From contig NC_092873.1 in the NCBI RefSeq assembly GCF_028372415.1, positions 352,263,890-352,327,889 on the forward strand: a stretch of DNA of 64,000 nucleotides. Direction: 5' to 3'. Below, piece by piece: positions 22,913-35,825 of the stretch (position 1 is its first letter; every line of letters begins with the position of its first letter). The translations under genes were made by a program, and so were the position numbers. This DNA comes from Notamacropus eugenii (Eukaryota; Chordata; Mammalia; Diprotodontia; Macropodidae). The notes beneath the pieces are model-generated. The model saw only the letters and a list, made by a program, of their open reading frames with translations. It ran no database searches and was not told the DNA's origin.

Positions 22913-25900
22913 TTTCAATGGTGCCTTCCTCTCCAGACCCAGGTCCAGATGGAAAACTAGGGTCTGTCTTTAGGTCTTGTCTACAGTGAGGGAGCAGAGG
23001 ACTAGGGACAAGGTGTCCACACTGCAATGACCTTTACACTCCCAGCTCCCGTTTTTCGAAGGCAAAGGCCTGCCTTCCAGCAACAGTAGTGGATGAAAAA
23101 GGGCGTTATCTTCAATAGAACATCCTTACTACCTTCAGATCATATAGAAAGGCACCCTTAAGAGTCCTCAGCCTTGGGATATCCAAATTCTTCCTTCTGT
23201 TACCTGGAAAATTGGGGTGAGTCAAAACTAGTTAGCTTTCTGTTCTCTCACTTCTTTCTTGGGCTCTGGGTGGCTGGCGATAACGAAATGGAACTAGAGA
23301 AAGAATCTGGATAGTTCAATTTCCTCTCTCTGCCATGTCTGCCTTCAAAGCAAAACCTCAATACCTCACTTTTGCTCAGTTGTCTGGAAAGAAAGTTGAG
23401 GATTAGGGATTATATGGGACCTAAATGAACTGGATACATGTATCGGTGTAGACTCCTTTTTTTCCAGTCACAAAGAAGTTGCTACCCAGACAGTTTTGAT
23501 GAGAGGGCAGTCATCCTCCCTAATTCAGGGCTTCTTCATGCTCTACAGGAGAAAAAAAGGGGGAGGGAGATAAATTAATAAATCAGCCAATTGAGTGCCC
23601 GCCTCCTTCCCGAACTTTGGCGTTTGCTGTATCTGAGGCCTCTGGGCTGAGGGTTAGAATGAGTGGAAGTCCTTCTCTTTATAAAGGATGCAACGGCAGG
23701 ATTTCCAATTTTTTCATTAAAAAAAAATGTGAGGCTGGATTATGGCATGGCTAAAGGAACCCAAATCTGATTACAATTCACCTTTGAATTCATCCTTTTT
23801 TGTCCTCTCTCCTGAAGCTTGGGGATTTCCCCATTTGACGTTCACATTTACACCCCACCCCCAGCCCTGGCTGACATTTTGGTGACAAGGGCTAAGATCT
23901 GATGTTTGAGTAAAGATCCCACGGAGGGCACTCCCTCCCCTGTGGCTGTCTTTTGTTTAAGGTGTCATGTTATATAGCATGTGTGATATATACTTATAGT
24001 AGAAGCCCTTGATGAAACTGTAGTATAATTCAAGCTCTATAGAACAGTACATTATAGCAGAGTGTGATAGATCTTAATGGAAATATGGTAGAACACTCCA
24101 TTTAATATTACCCAACGAAATAGTCTTGATTCCATAACACCATCTTTTGAGTTCCATTCCCTCTTTCTCGAAGCACAGAGGAGACGAGTCTAAGTCCAAG
24201 CATAACTTGGGGCTGGTGGGATCTAGGCCTGGGAATTTATTTAGTGTTCAACCATTGGATTTCAGGGAATCCTAGTCCTGAAGTCAGATTCTGGGAAAGA
24301 ATGAGATGGAGAATTAGACTAAGAGTTATCTCAACTCATTAACAGGGAAAGCAATTCTGGAGGCTTGGGGAGAAAACTTTGATTCCCTTGGGAACTCAGT
24401 TACTTTCTGTTTTCCCTTTTGGATCTGGTTCATTCATCTCTAGCTTTGATTTCTTCCTTCTTCCCTTTCCATATAACCCCCTCCTCATTCTAACAACAAA
24501 CCAAACCAAAATGTACTATGTGTCCCCTTCCTGTATTCTGGAATGGGATGTGGGGGAAGAAAGCAGGGGTTCCCAGGGTCCCAGATTATGCTTTCAACTC
24601 GGAGCTGGGATTGGACTTCTGAAGAGATGTTTCTTGAAGCTCAGTAAACTTAAGAAATTAGGAAGGGAACAAATCAAAGGAGGGAAGGAAGGAAACCTCA
24701 GCTGATGAAGAGTCAATCAGGCTGCTGCTGGGATAGTGTGCGAACTTTCTCGAGTTTGAGGGTGAGGGTCCCTGCAGAGCCCTGATTCCCACCTCCTGCC
24801 CCCAAAGCAGCGGTTTTAGGTTAGCTCTGGCATCAGCTCTAACAGTCTGAAATTCTATAATTTAATTTTTCTCTCTCAACTATAAGTAAAGAGCCACAGG
24901 AGTAATTTTCTTTGAAGCAGTATTGGGTTATGCAAAGAACAAGATCTCCCCCTGCCGGTTATGAAGCGCTACTTCATCCGATGAATCTCCTGCCACCTTG
25001 ACTTCCGACTTACTTTCGACTTTAGGGTTTGGGGGTTCGGGGAAGGATCTCCAAAAGGTTGGGACTGTTTGGGGTGCAGGGCGGTTATCAGAAATCATTT
25101 GTACAGAAGCTCCTAAGACCCAATACACCCTGGTGGGCAGATCAATCAGTGTAGCTGGTGATTGGGCTAATAGAAGACTGCAAGAATGGGTATTGGAAGA
25201 GAGATCTAAAATGGAGAAAGAGAAGGACAGAGAGTCATAGCCCCACCTAATGAGAGCTCAGGCCCTTCTTTCCCTTCTCAGCCTGTCTTTGTTCTATACA
25301 TAAATCAATATTCTATGTATTAAAAATTCCCTGTGTGACATGTTCATATGTATACCGCAACAAGAACATCCCTTTTTAAATGAATTTTTAAAATGAATTT
25401 TTCTTTATACAGATGCAACCCTCTTTTAAATGCAATTTCTTCCTCTGTGTGTGTGTACATGCTCCTAACCTCATAAAGATCGTCCATATTTAATTCTCTC
25501 AGTCACATACATCTACAAATAGATCAAATGTACATGTGTACTTTTGTATATAAGAGGGAAACAGGAATGAAGGTGAATTTCCCTAGATTTTCAAAAGGGT
25601 TTACTGCAAAAATTAGAACCGAAAGGTTGGCACCGTTATTCCGCGGAGCTGGAAGAAACGATTCTCCTGCACCAAGAGGCAACAGCTGCACGTGACCGTA
25701 GGGATAAACTTGTAGACAAAGAATATCTTTAAATACTAACGAAAATACACACAGGGTCCTGACTCTTTTCTCTCTGCTATTTTTAAACATTGAAAAACTG
25801 AAAATAACGGGGAGGGCAGGGGAGAGGAGGGTGTTTGGCAGTTTAATTCAGACACAGAGGTACAAAACACAATGGATCCACTTAAGAATATACCAAGTGA

Positions 25901-26523
25901 AAAGAACTATTAAAAATAAAACCATCGTTGGCCCCTTAGTCCCGTGATCCCATCAGGTTCAGTATCTCACTGCCGCTGTTCGGCGACCTTCTGGAAAGAT
26001 TTCAAGACAGTGGCTTATAAATAAATGGAGAAGATGGAGCCCGGGCCAGGTTGTTTTAGTCTACCCGATTTCCGGGACCCACATCATTACTACCACCGGG
26101 GCAGGAAAGTTGACAAGGGCATGAGGAAAAAGGATGGATGAGCAAATGTGGATACGGCCTCCAAGAGCAGAGTTTGAATCCAGATGTCTCCAGCTGGGCG
26201 GAGAGGCGTAGCACACATCGATCTATCAGTCACCTCTTAGTTGTTCCCTATGCACGGATTTCTGGCGGAGGGGAGCATCGGGCCTCCCCCAAGTCTGTGC
26301 AGCAGACATTCTTCGTAGTGACTTCTGTATTGATTCAGTATTGTCTATCCTGTCGGTGGAATTGTTCTTACTTTTGACGCGATTCATCCTTCCCAAGTAT
26401 TTCCCAATTCCCCATTTTCTGATTTTCCCTTAGTTAGTTGTGTCTTTTCTCCATCAAAACACCATTCCCTCAAACACAGAGAATTCTCTGCCTTCATCAC
26501 CCCTCTCTCTGTCTCACCTTTCC

Positions 26524-26694
26524 CCTTTTATTAAAGTTTTAGTTAAAGTCTCAAGTGCCAGCACTTAAATGGCTGCGGGAATGAATCTACCTCCCCCTAT
26601 CTCCAGTAGTTTTTTATGTAAAGTTACGTCCTCCCTCCAAATCACCGGGGCAAATTCAATAAAATAATTCGTTACCGTAATCTGCGGAATAAAG
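26524..26694. promoter_or_regulatory. Candidate cluster of posterior-HOX/CDX motifs
   Basis: Within 171 bp there are CTTTTATTAAAG-type sequence near 26525, TTTTATGTAA at 26612-26621, TCAATAAAA at 26656-26664 and GGAATAAAG at 26686-26694. These fit the TTTAT/ATAAA core bound by HOX9-13 and CDX proteins. Function is inferred; the motif is short and common in AT-rich DNA. Confidence 0.3.
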
Positions 26695-28249
26695 CACAGT
26701 CCATGACTCCGACAGTGGAGGAAAAAGGGGAACGGTAGGAAGTCAGAAAAGGGAGCGCGTGGGCTGTTTTTGGAGGGAGTTTGGGGGATGTGATCTGTTA
26801 TTTTAATATATACACGAATTTCACCTACCTGATTCAGTTCCTTTCCGGTTCAGAATAGGAACGGGCCCAGTATGGTCAGTGCCCAGACAGATAGACAGTC
26901 TCTGACCTCCTCAGCAGTCCGCCACCCCATCCCCCTAGTGGCTTAGCTAGACCGGAGAGCGATTTAAAACATCTAATAAGGAAAAATAATAGCCTTTCTT
27001 CCTCTCCCAGCTTCCAGGCTCGAGGTGGAAATACGGCGGAGGTGAGGACTGCCGTGGGGGGTCGGGTCAACTAGGGGAGGGAGAAAGAAAGAGAAGAAAA
27101 TGTTTCAATTAGCTCTCACTCTAAATTGCCCCGGAAGTGATGGGGCAAGGGGGCCCCTCCTGGAATTTTGAACGTTTCCTACTAAAAGATGTCAGTTTCG
27201 GACTCAAAAGATGGGGGAAGGGAGATGAGGCCCAGCCAGGAATGGGAAGGAGGGGCTTTTGCCATTGAACTTGAAGTTCCTGGCTGGTGGTCTTGACCTC
27301 TCTCTCCCTAGTTCTGTGCTGAAAGCGGGGCGGGGTGAGTGAGAAACCGCACAAAAGGGAAGAAGGGGATAGTTGGAGGGAGAAAAGTTGTTTCTAGATT
27401 GGAAGGCTTAGTTGTGCTTTCAGGGTGGTGAAATAAGGGATGTCAACGCAGAGGAGACCCCTTCATTCAGAAAGGAAAGATTGACTTTCTGGTTAAGGGT
27501 TTAGAAAATTTCGGGGATCGGTGGGGGCAGTGACGGGGTATGTGAGTGTGTGTAAGGGTGCGGGAAGAAGGTTTGGGTTATAGATTTACAGTAAAAGATT
27601 GAAATTTCATGAAAGACTAGAGGAAGTACGTGCAGGAGGTCAGAAAACATTCCAGCAACTCTGGAAACAAACTTCAGCTCCAAAAGGAACGCGGAGCTGG
27701 GTCTGGAGATGAAAAGTTGGAAGTTGAGGAGGACCCAGGAGTCCTGCCGAGGAAAGGACCCACTTGATCTGGAGTGGAGATCTAGATCCCTTAGATGCCG
27801 ATCTCCTCTGACCTTTGGCAAAGTCCAGCAGCGTTGGTCTATATTTCTTCCGGGCCTAGAACCTCTCCAATTTTCTCATAGACAAGGTAGAATTGGGAGC
27901 CCTTAAAAATTAGCTGGAGAGAAGAAATGAGAAAATGCATGTGAAATAATATTACTTAGAATGTCCAATTTGGTTGGTGTTTTGGTGGGTTTTCTTGAAA
28001 TTTTTTTCTTTATTCTTTGTAAACAGAGATGTCTTGTTTGGTAGGAAAGGAGGAGGCAGACGAGGAGGAGAAAGGACATATTTGGAAACAAAGGTGGTAA
28101 GAAATCAAAAGATAGGGATAATTTTTTTTAAAAAAGAAAGTTAACGAGTGAGAAAACCACTTTCCCAAGAGTCTTTTAGTAGAGACCAGTGGATTTAAGG
28201 ATTAACTGGCTGCTAAAGCTATGCTCAACTGGACGCTGTAGGTGACCTT

Positions 28250-28275
28250 CTCTAATTAGTAACTCGTAATTAGAG
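28250..28275. promoter_or_regulatory. Palindromic homeodomain double site
   Basis: A perfect 9-bp inverted repeat, CTCTAATTA and TAATTAGAG, is separated by 8 bp. Each arm has a TAATTA homeodomain core. It sits in the repeat-poor 3' flank of HOXB13. Protein binding is inferred. Confidence 0.4.
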
Positions 28276-29059
28276 CTTGTCTCTTTATCAGCCCAGCCCA
28301 GCAGTTTTCACCCCAGGCTTTTTTTTTTTCCCAATGAAATTTCTTAACCTAGGAGTTCCTTCTGAGACCTCTTGGTCAGCCCAGAAGTTAAGCTCTGCAG
28401 CCAGGACCAGGCAGACTATAGGCTAAGGGAATTTGCTTGCAGATGGGACTCGGAGTGGGAGGGAATCGGGGACCCGCGAAGCCCTTTAAGGAACGTAACT
28501 TCTGTTCTAGGAGCCCAGCACAACCTTAGAAGAATGGAAGGCTCATGGCAAACATTCATCTGGAAACTGTAGGATTCTTTTCGAGGCTACTAGGTTTCTT
28601 TGCCAGGACGTTGATTTTGTTCGGTGGATTCTTTCGTCAGTACTCAAAGATCTCACTTCATTTACTCCTAAGTCTTTTTTTCATTTTTCTCTGTGATAGG
28701 GGGTTATCTGTCAATTACAAATCTTGGAGGTTCCTGGTTCTTTGGTTTTTGTTTCTTGCTTTCATTTCGGGTTGTAAAGACCCTACCATCTTTGGGAGCG
28801 ATTGAAAGGGAAGAGAAAGGGTTTCGTACGAGGCGGGTTATCAAGGGACTGCTCTACTTCCCTGGAGAGAAAGCTGACAGCCTAGGGACTCACTCCACCT
28901 CTCCTCACCCCCTCCCTCTGTAGGGTTTCTCCGAAATACTCCTTTCCTTAGGAGTCTTTTGGGGCTTCAACGTTATTTGCTCTTCATTCATTATTGTTTT
29001 TTTTTTAACACTGGCCCAACTTATTCCAGAAATTAAAGCTTTTCGTTATAAAGTGCTTT

Positions 29060-29145
29060 CTTTCAAACTTTCTGGGAACTGAATAGTGCAGATATTATTA
29101 CCACCCTTATTCTGCACATCAAGAAACTGAGGCTCAAAGAAACTC
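29060..29145 (+). repeat. MIR fragment
   Basis: 'gcagatattattaccaccct' and 'aagaaactgaggctcaaaga' are typical MIR core sequence. Confidence 0.6.
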
Positions 29146-30080
29146 ATCTTTTGGCACCCAGTTCCCGTGGTCGGAGTGATTTTAAGCTCGGGGATGTCGG
29201 TGACTTAGTGGCTCTAAGTAAATTCGCGTGTAGAAGAATTCTCTTGTTTATTAATTGCCTGGATGAGTCCTTATACAGATGTGTGCGTTGTACACGAATA
29301 TACATTCCTTCTATTACACGTACCACACACACACAACTGCTTACAGGCGCCTACACGCACAATCAATTATGCCCTGAAGACACACTGATTTGCAAAGGAT
29401 CGTTCAGGAAAGTTTCATGTGTGGCAATATATGTATATGTATGTGTATTTATGTGTGTATGTGTGTGTATGTGTATGTATATGTATATGTAGGTTAGTTA
29501 CCAAGTTCTAGCCCTCACTCACATTCCCATTCATTTACTGTGCACGAACACAAAGGCATAGCTATGCATGTGCTCACCTATACACAGCCCATGGAAGTTA
29601 GCCCCACTCTCATCTTATTACACTCATCCAGTATTTTATCCCTTCACGCAGGAGTATCGGTGCTACCCACCGATTCACACCGTTTATGAGATTCATACAT
29701 TAATTAACAAACATTTACATCTCTGTATCCTTGCACACCTCTGCAGATTAACAAATGTTCTCTTATAAGTCTTTTAGCAACCCAGTGGTGTAAACAGTCA
29801 CATAAATACATACATATATAGGACTGCACCTAAACCCAGAAAAATGCCTAGAAATCCTCATTCTTTGGTAGAGAATCACACATATGGCACTCCCCCAAAT
29901 AGACTCACCCAGACACATAAAGACACATACAGGTACACACAAACATCTTCATTCTAAAAGTCACAAACAGCATCCTTTCACATACCCTCCTTTTGATTAT
30001 TTCTTTTTCTGTTTCTCTCTGTATGTCTTTGTCTGTCTCCGTCTCTCTCTTCCCCTCTCCCTCTCTTCATTTTTCTCCTG
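29146..30080. other. Intergenic with simple TG/TA repeats
   Basis: TATG/TGTG-rich sequence at about 29428-29490, CA-rich sequence around 29560-29960 and CT-rich sequence at 30008-30070. No gene is seen. Confidence 0.5.
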
Positions 30081-30084
30081 TACC

Positions 30085-30245
30085 CTGGATTTAATGCTGG
30101 GAAAGATCATAAGCTCATTTAGCCCAAATCCCCTCATTTTACAGAAGAGGAAATAGATCCAAATAGGGGAAGGAATTTGCCGGTGGTCACCTATTTCTAC
30201 TGGCTAAGGTTCAAAACCGGGTTTTGACTCTAAATCTAATGTTTT
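30085..30245 (+). repeat. MIR-like SINE fragment
   Basis: 'cccctcattttacagaagag', 'gaaatagatccaaatagggg', 'ggttcaaaaccgggttttga' is a diverged SINE body like that at 35375. Confidence 0.5.
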
Positions 30246-31995
30246 TTCCACCACACAAGACTACCTTTCCCAAACCCTCAAGGACACCATTCTTTACAGA
30301 TGTGTACTCTTTCCCCCTGAAAATATGCAGGTCTCCCTCCCCATCACCCGGCAGGAAACTACACAGCAATCTACATTCTCATGTTCCAGAAAATCCCAAG
30401 ATGACTACCCAGAGGCCCACTTTGTTGAGATTCTCCCCACCCCCTTTTCTTCTCCTCACTTCTTTCAGTTCCCTCAGTCTCCTTCTTTCACTCTTACTTC
30501 CTTTGTTTGGCTGAAGTTCACTGTCCCCTTCCTTCCCCCAGCCCATCCCATCTACCCAAGGTTTTTGTCATTGAACTTGAGACTGGGTCATAAACATTCC
30601 TTTGTCCCTAAAAGAGCTAGGGAGGGGGAGATGGGGAGGAAAAAGGAGGGGAGGGAGCCAGGTCTTCCCTTCCATCCGTCCCCAGTTCAGCAACCTCCTG
30701 GAGCCCTCTAGCTTTGCCCAAAGCATCTTTGGTAAATGCCTTCAAGACTCTTTAAAATGAATTATTTCTATAACCACTTCTACGAAAATAAATAACCATG
30801 CTGGTCTTTGCATCATTTAACTTAGTTAAGAAATGAAATGGTCTATTATTTCCACATTCTAAGGGGGAAAAAAGATGGTTCATTATCAGAATAACGTAGA
30901 TTAAGTAGATTCGTTATTAGGGTAATTTAGTTCAGTGATTTTGAGAGGTTCCTAATTCTTAGAGAAAGTTCATCCTTGAATTATCTAGGGGGTGGGGTGG
31001 GGAAATGAAGCATTTTTATTATATTTGTCCCTGAACGACTGAAAGGAAGGTTCTGCATTGAACTGAATTCTTTTTTTTTTTTATAGCTGTAGAACCATTC
31101 TCCTTCCCCCCAAAACTTTTCAGTAAACTTTATCTCTTCAAAACCCAGGAACAGATATTCGGGTAAATGGAATCCTGCATCATTTTGGCCTTAATATTAA
31201 TGGCCAATAACATCTAGGAAAGGTGTACTTAAGAGGGGGATGGACTAGATATCTAAGGTCTTGCCCTTCTCTGACTTTTCATGGTGGTCCTCCCACCTTC
31301 TGGTCTGGGTGGTAGGGACTGTGGAGGCAGGCACCAGAGGTTAGAATATCATCAGCTCTACAACAACAATAAACAAGAACAATCACAGCCACAAGCAATA
31401 GCACGACGAATTTGTTGTAGGGTGGCTTAGTCCTGTGTATTCTCTTGCTTTATGTACATAGTAATTTTAAGACCCATGGGGTCAGTGATACTATTCTCCT
31501 GTAAAGATCTCCTAGGGTGGTGTAGGATTTGATCTGGGATTGTGTGTCTGTGCATGGGAGGTATTAGCATTCAATAAAGAAAGAAAGATTTGGAGAGGCA
31601 CAGTTGCCTCCACAGCTACTATACTTCTTATTTTGAAATTTAGGAGACTTGACTTCAAAGGAAATTGTCTTCTCTGGGGGACAGATGGACAACACCCCTC
31701 TCCCCAACCTCCCAGCCTCTAGGTTCTGGTATCTCCTGGAGGATAATATAAGGAGGATAAAGGAGGGAATGGAAATGGATCCTCATTATTTTCCCTAGGA
31801 GATTCTAAGAAAGGAAAAAGCATTTCTCTCCTTCCCTCTCTTTTTTAATCTAGTACTGATCCAAGCATAGGTCTCCAATGAGCAAAGTAAAAGGGAGAAT
31901 TGAGGAATTATCTAGGTAATTTTCACATTTCTCCCACTCCCCACTCCAACACACTTTAGCTTTTATTAGGTGAAAAACTTGAATTAAATCTTGCA
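30246..31995. other. Intergenic, repeat-poor, no gene seen
   Basis: Pyrimidine-rich in its first 450 bp, otherwise unremarkable. A weak MIR-like stretch may lie around 31370-31530. Confidence 0.45.
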
Positions 31996-31999
31996 GGAT

Positions 32000-32220
32000 G
32001 CTAGTAGAAAGTGAACCTCAGGACAAGGAAGGTTGTTCTTTTTGTCTTCCTAATCCTCAATATGCAGTGTAATCCTTGCACATGCTAGGTGCTTAATAAA
32101 TGATGAATTGAATGATGAATGATGAACCTTTCCTTCCTCCCTCTTTCCTTCCTTTCCTTCCTTCTTACCCTCCTTCTTCCCTCCCTTCCTCTCTTCCTTC
32201 TTTTCTGCCTTCTTCCCCCT
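32000..32220 (+). repeat. L2 3' end followed by TTCC-rich tract
   Basis: 'gcacatgctaggtgcttaat' with 'aaatgatgaattgaatgatg' is the L2 terminus with its short tail repeats. A degenerate CCTT-rich tract follows from 32128. Confidence 0.6.
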
Positions 32221-33160
32221 TTTCGTCTATTTTCCTGACTTCTCCAGACTTGTAGATAACCCAGACATCAGGAATAAAATTAATAACTTTGGTTTCACCC
32301 TGGCAAGGGCAGACTTCCAAGTGTCCAGTGAACAGTTTAGAGAACAAGATTTGTTCCTGGGACATGTGAATTCAAAGGAAAAGATGTGATTAAAACTGGC
32401 CAAGTTTAAGTGACTTCCATCAACTTCCTAGTGGACAAGTGGGCATGGGCATTGACTGGTGTATATAGTCTCAGTAAATTTCATTTTATGAAATTTGAAT
32501 TATTCAAAAATTTGTAGTTAATGGATACTAGAACTGTTTCCAAATCTCCTGAGCTGCATTTGTTTTTCAGTGGTGCAGAGGAAGCAATAATATGTCCACA
32601 AAACAGTAGATCCATCTTAACTTTATCTGTCCTGGGGCCACTGGATTAGCAGAATGTAAAAGAAATAATGTGATCATTGTGGGAAAAAAAGCACCCATCA
32701 CTCTGCCTCCATCCCTTTGCATTCCTAGAAATTAAGAAAGATTTACCATATTTATTCTAAACAGAGGTGTTCATAGATAAATGAGCCTAAGCAAAAGGGT
32801 TGGATTCTACAATGCCCAGTGGATCCTTGGCTGGACTTTTGCACTCTGAAGTAATTGTCAAGGTTATTACAGTTAGAAAACACCTGCAGACAAAGGGTGC
32901 AGACTTTAGACAAGTGTGAGTATCTGAGTAGAACTAAGGGGAGGGGAGCCCGGAGGGCTCCGTGAGATTAAGAGATTTGTCTATTGTCACATGAGTAAGT
33001 CATATCAGAGATCAGATTTTAAATCAGGTCTTCCTGAATGAAATCAACTAGAGTTCTAATCCAGTAGGCTACACTGACATTCTTTATAAATTGTCCTTAT
33101 GATTATTTCTCTTATGTTTAATTCTCTACTTTATTTTAGTGCAGGCAGGGTTGGGATTTG
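32221..33160. other. Intergenic, no gene seen
   Basis: Last part of the repeat-poor interval. Diverged SINE-like sequence near 32960-33060 ('agagatttgtctattgtcac'). Confidence 0.45.
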
Positions 33161-33162
33161 GG

Positions 33163-33892
33163 TTTTTTTTTTTTTTTTGGTCTTGTTTTTGTTTGTTTTT
33201 TACTAGGTGACCACAAAATCTTTATTAACTTCCTGCCTCAGTACAGGTCTACAGTTTATGGCCTTAATACAACAGGATCTTGGTGTCCTTGGTCTCTGCC
33301 CCTGCCCTTTGACATCCACAGTCCTCAGGATGCTGATCTTACACATGCTGTGCAAGAAACTGCTACTGCTGTCCAAGGCAAGCACAAATCTTCCCTGTCT
33401 TCCAGCAGGTTTTAATAGGTGTTGATCTTGGCTTCCAGTTTGATCTTGATGTTGAGTAGGGTCTCATATTCCTGTGCCTGGCGTTACGCCTTTGTGAGTT
33501 TCTGCCCCAGCTCTGCCTTGAGGTGTAGCAGGACTGCATTGATCTGCTCCATCTGTAGAGCACAGCGGGTCTCCACTCCCTTGGCTCGTCACTAAGCTGG
33601 CTTTTAGATTTTGAAGGGAGTCCAGGTCAATCTCTAGGGACTGGACTGTACGTTTCAGCTCAGTGACAGTGCCTCAAACAGCTTCCTCCTGCCAGAACTT
33701 GTGTTGATAGTCACAGTGCTCTCCTCAATCTACTGGAACCAGTCCTTACCAAGCTGCTCCTTGTTTGTTTGTTTGTTTTAGCCAGGGCATCATACTGGGT
33801 TTAGACACCAACCATGACCTTGCTAAAGTCTTGGGATTTGACAGTCCACCTACATAGTCAGCCTAAAGCCTGATCCAGGCAGCCTTAAAAGG
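33163..33892 (-). pseudogene. KRT18: KRT18 processed pseudogene, 5'-truncated
   Basis: Keratin 18 is a type I intermediate filament protein of simple epithelia. Read on the minus strand, the segment gives pieces that match its coil 2 and tail in order: KSQDxxKVM with TQYDALAK, W-x-IEEST, TELKRTVQSLEIDLDSLQNLKASL, MEQINAVLLHLKAELGQ, QAQEYETLLNIKIKLEAKINTY, LLEDxED, and a tail ending like ETKDTKIL. No introns are present. A polyadenylation signal (TTTATT at 33221-33226 on the + strand) and a T16 run (33163-33178) mark a retroposed poly(A) tail. The copy starts around residue 300 of about 430, has several frame changes and in-frame stops, and a TTTG repeat near 33760. It is a dead retrocopy made by L1-type reverse transcription. 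Confidence 0.88.
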
Positions 33893-33974
33893 GGGAAAAC
33901 CCAGCAGAAGAAGTTGGTAAAAATGCATTTGTTTGAATGAACTGAATGGTAATTCAGACCAGAGAAAAATTATT

Positions 33975-34460
33975 TTTGATGGGTTTCTTAAGTTACTTTT
34001 ATTAATGTTTCTATTTTTATGTTCCAAAATTGTTTCTTCATACTTTTCCCCTTTTCTCTCCCTCACTACAGTCTCCTTTGCAAAAAAAACAAAAAACAAA
34101 AAAAACAGTCCAACAAAACTGAGTTGTCTACACAAATATTCCTGACTCAGCATCCATAATTGTCTGCCCCTTGGTTTCAACAGTGTTCATTGCATTTATA
34201 CTGAGTTCAATGCCTTTTAATGTCATTTCTATTTGCACTATTGTAATTATTATTTATTTTATCCTTTTGGTTCTGCCTATACAAATCTTCTCATGCTTCT
34301 TTGAATTCCTCCCATTCTTTATGTCTTATGGCACAATAACATTCCATTATGTTCATCTGTACTTTATTAAATTATTCCCCAATCCATGGGCATCTACTTT
34401 GTTTCCAGTTTTTACCACCACAAAAGAACATGAATGTTTTGCTACATATGTGACTTGAAT
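33975..34460 (-). mobile_element. L1 3'-end fragment
   Basis: The + strand reads 'tttatgtcttatggcacaat', 'aacattccattatgttcatc', 'ttccccaatccatgggcatc', 'ttccagtttttaccacc'. This is the reverse complement of L1 ORF2 3' sequence like 52560-52680. Confidence 0.7.
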
Positions 34461-35370
34461 GTCCTACATTTCTGAGGTTTTGCAGAAAATCAGAGCCAGC
34501 ATTTCTACTCCAGGTTCTGCCAGGAACTGGGTTGCACATTTAATTCCATTTCTATAACAAATTCCATTATGGCTTTTGTTAAAAAAAAAATACCATGAAT
34601 GAAAAATTAATGAATAAATAAGGATCCTTGTTGAGGTCAAGTAATTAGGTCCAGCAGGGGCTGCACTTGGGGATCAAGGGATCCAAAGGGCTTTGTCCCA
34701 GATTATGGGGTTGGTTGGTTACTAGCCCTCATTTGGGGACTGAGTTATTACACTGGAAATTTATTGCCTTGTTGTGTTTTAACAAGGAAAACTCTGTCTT
34801 CCTTGGTAGCACTTTCATTATGGATGACTGGTGCATAGAGTGAGCTTATTAAAACCATCATTTTAATACCCCAAACCTTCACTGCCACCAGGGGCTAATT
34901 ACCAGTTTCAATATTGGAATCTGGGACATCAGGCAAGAACTGTGACATATGCTTACATGCAAATAGCTCTAGTTTTGTATCTCTGACTGTATCATCACCT
35001 ATTCAGTGTCAGGACCTTTGTTATATTCTTCATTCTCCTTAGTTTGACCACTTGCTCTATCTTTAATGTGACTCATCTATTTTTACTCGAAATCATTTGG
35101 CTTGGCCATATGTTGTTGGTATTTGCTTTTGCTCTAATGGGTGGGGGGGTGGGTTGGGGAAAGGGGAGAGATGGCTTCATGTCTGAGGTAGGAACTGCTC
35201 TAATTTCCAGGTTGATCTCTTAGTCATTTAATGATGCCTCAAGTCTGCTGTCCTGATAAGTTTTCTGGTTTCTAATGCCCAATTTCTCTCTGTCTGACTG
35301 ATGATTTTACCTTAATCTCTAGCACCTCTAGTACTCTTACCTGTCTGGTTCATGATCTTTGGTTCCAATT
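34461..35370. other. Intergenic, no gene seen
   Basis: No confident feature apart from a G-rich tract at 35141-35168. Confidence 0.45.
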
Positions 35371-35374
35371 TATC

Positions 35375-35560
35375 AGAGGATCCTATATTTAGAGACAGGA
35401 AGGACCGTAAAGGTTGTTAAGTCCATCTCCTTCATTTTACAAATGAAGAAACCAAGGATCAAAGAAATTAAAAAATCTGCTCAGGGTCATACAGCTAGTG
35501 TCTGAAGTAGGATTTGAACACAGGTCTTCCTGATTCAAAGTACAAAGCTTTATTCACGTA
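35375..35560 (+). repeat. MIR-like SINE fragment
   Basis: 'cattttacaaatgaagaaac', 'agggtcatacagctagtgtc', 'ggatttgaacacaggtcttc' is a tRNA-type SINE body. Confidence 0.6.
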
Positions 35561-35639
35561 TCATGAAGTTTCCTCAGACTTGCCTCTTAGTTTCTGACTT
35601 ACTCCTGAGTCTAACCCTTATCTTTTCAAATATTATCTT

Positions 35640-35825
35640 GTTTGTTATGGTTCAGGTATCTCAACCTGTTTTGTTCGTTTGTTGCCACATGCATATTATC
35701 CATTCTCTATTCTGTGCCTTTATTCATGCCAATTTCCTCTTCTTGTAATGCTCTTTCTGCCCTTGTGATATGATCCATGGTCATTACCTTCCATGAAGGC
35801 CAGTTTTAGACTCAGCTCCATTGGG
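35640..35825 (+). mobile_element. L2 fragment, left part of a split copy
   Basis: 'ctgtgcctttattcatgcca', 'tgtaatgctctttctgccct', 'ccttccatgaaggccagttt', 'agactcagctccattgg' follows the L2 ORF2 3' order. The copy seems to resume at 37065 after the inverted-repeat element. Confidence 0.6.

Larger units (their letters stand above)
22913..29055. other. HOXB13 3' flank, repeat-poor, no gene seen
   Basis: About 6 kb with practically no interspersed repeats. It holds AT-rich homeodomain-type motifs (26524-26694, 28250-28275), which suggests cis-regulatory DNA. No second homeobox (the WFQNRR coding pattern) is seen on either strand. A small TATAG-rich stretch occurs at about 23960-24070. Confidence 0.5.

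Noticed and set aside
22913-33000. Search for PRAC1/PRAC2, HOXB10-12 or HOXB9 exons
   Set aside because: No matching peptide pattern was recognised by eye. The PRAC genes may be absent or too diverged, and HOXB9 probably lies beyond the window.
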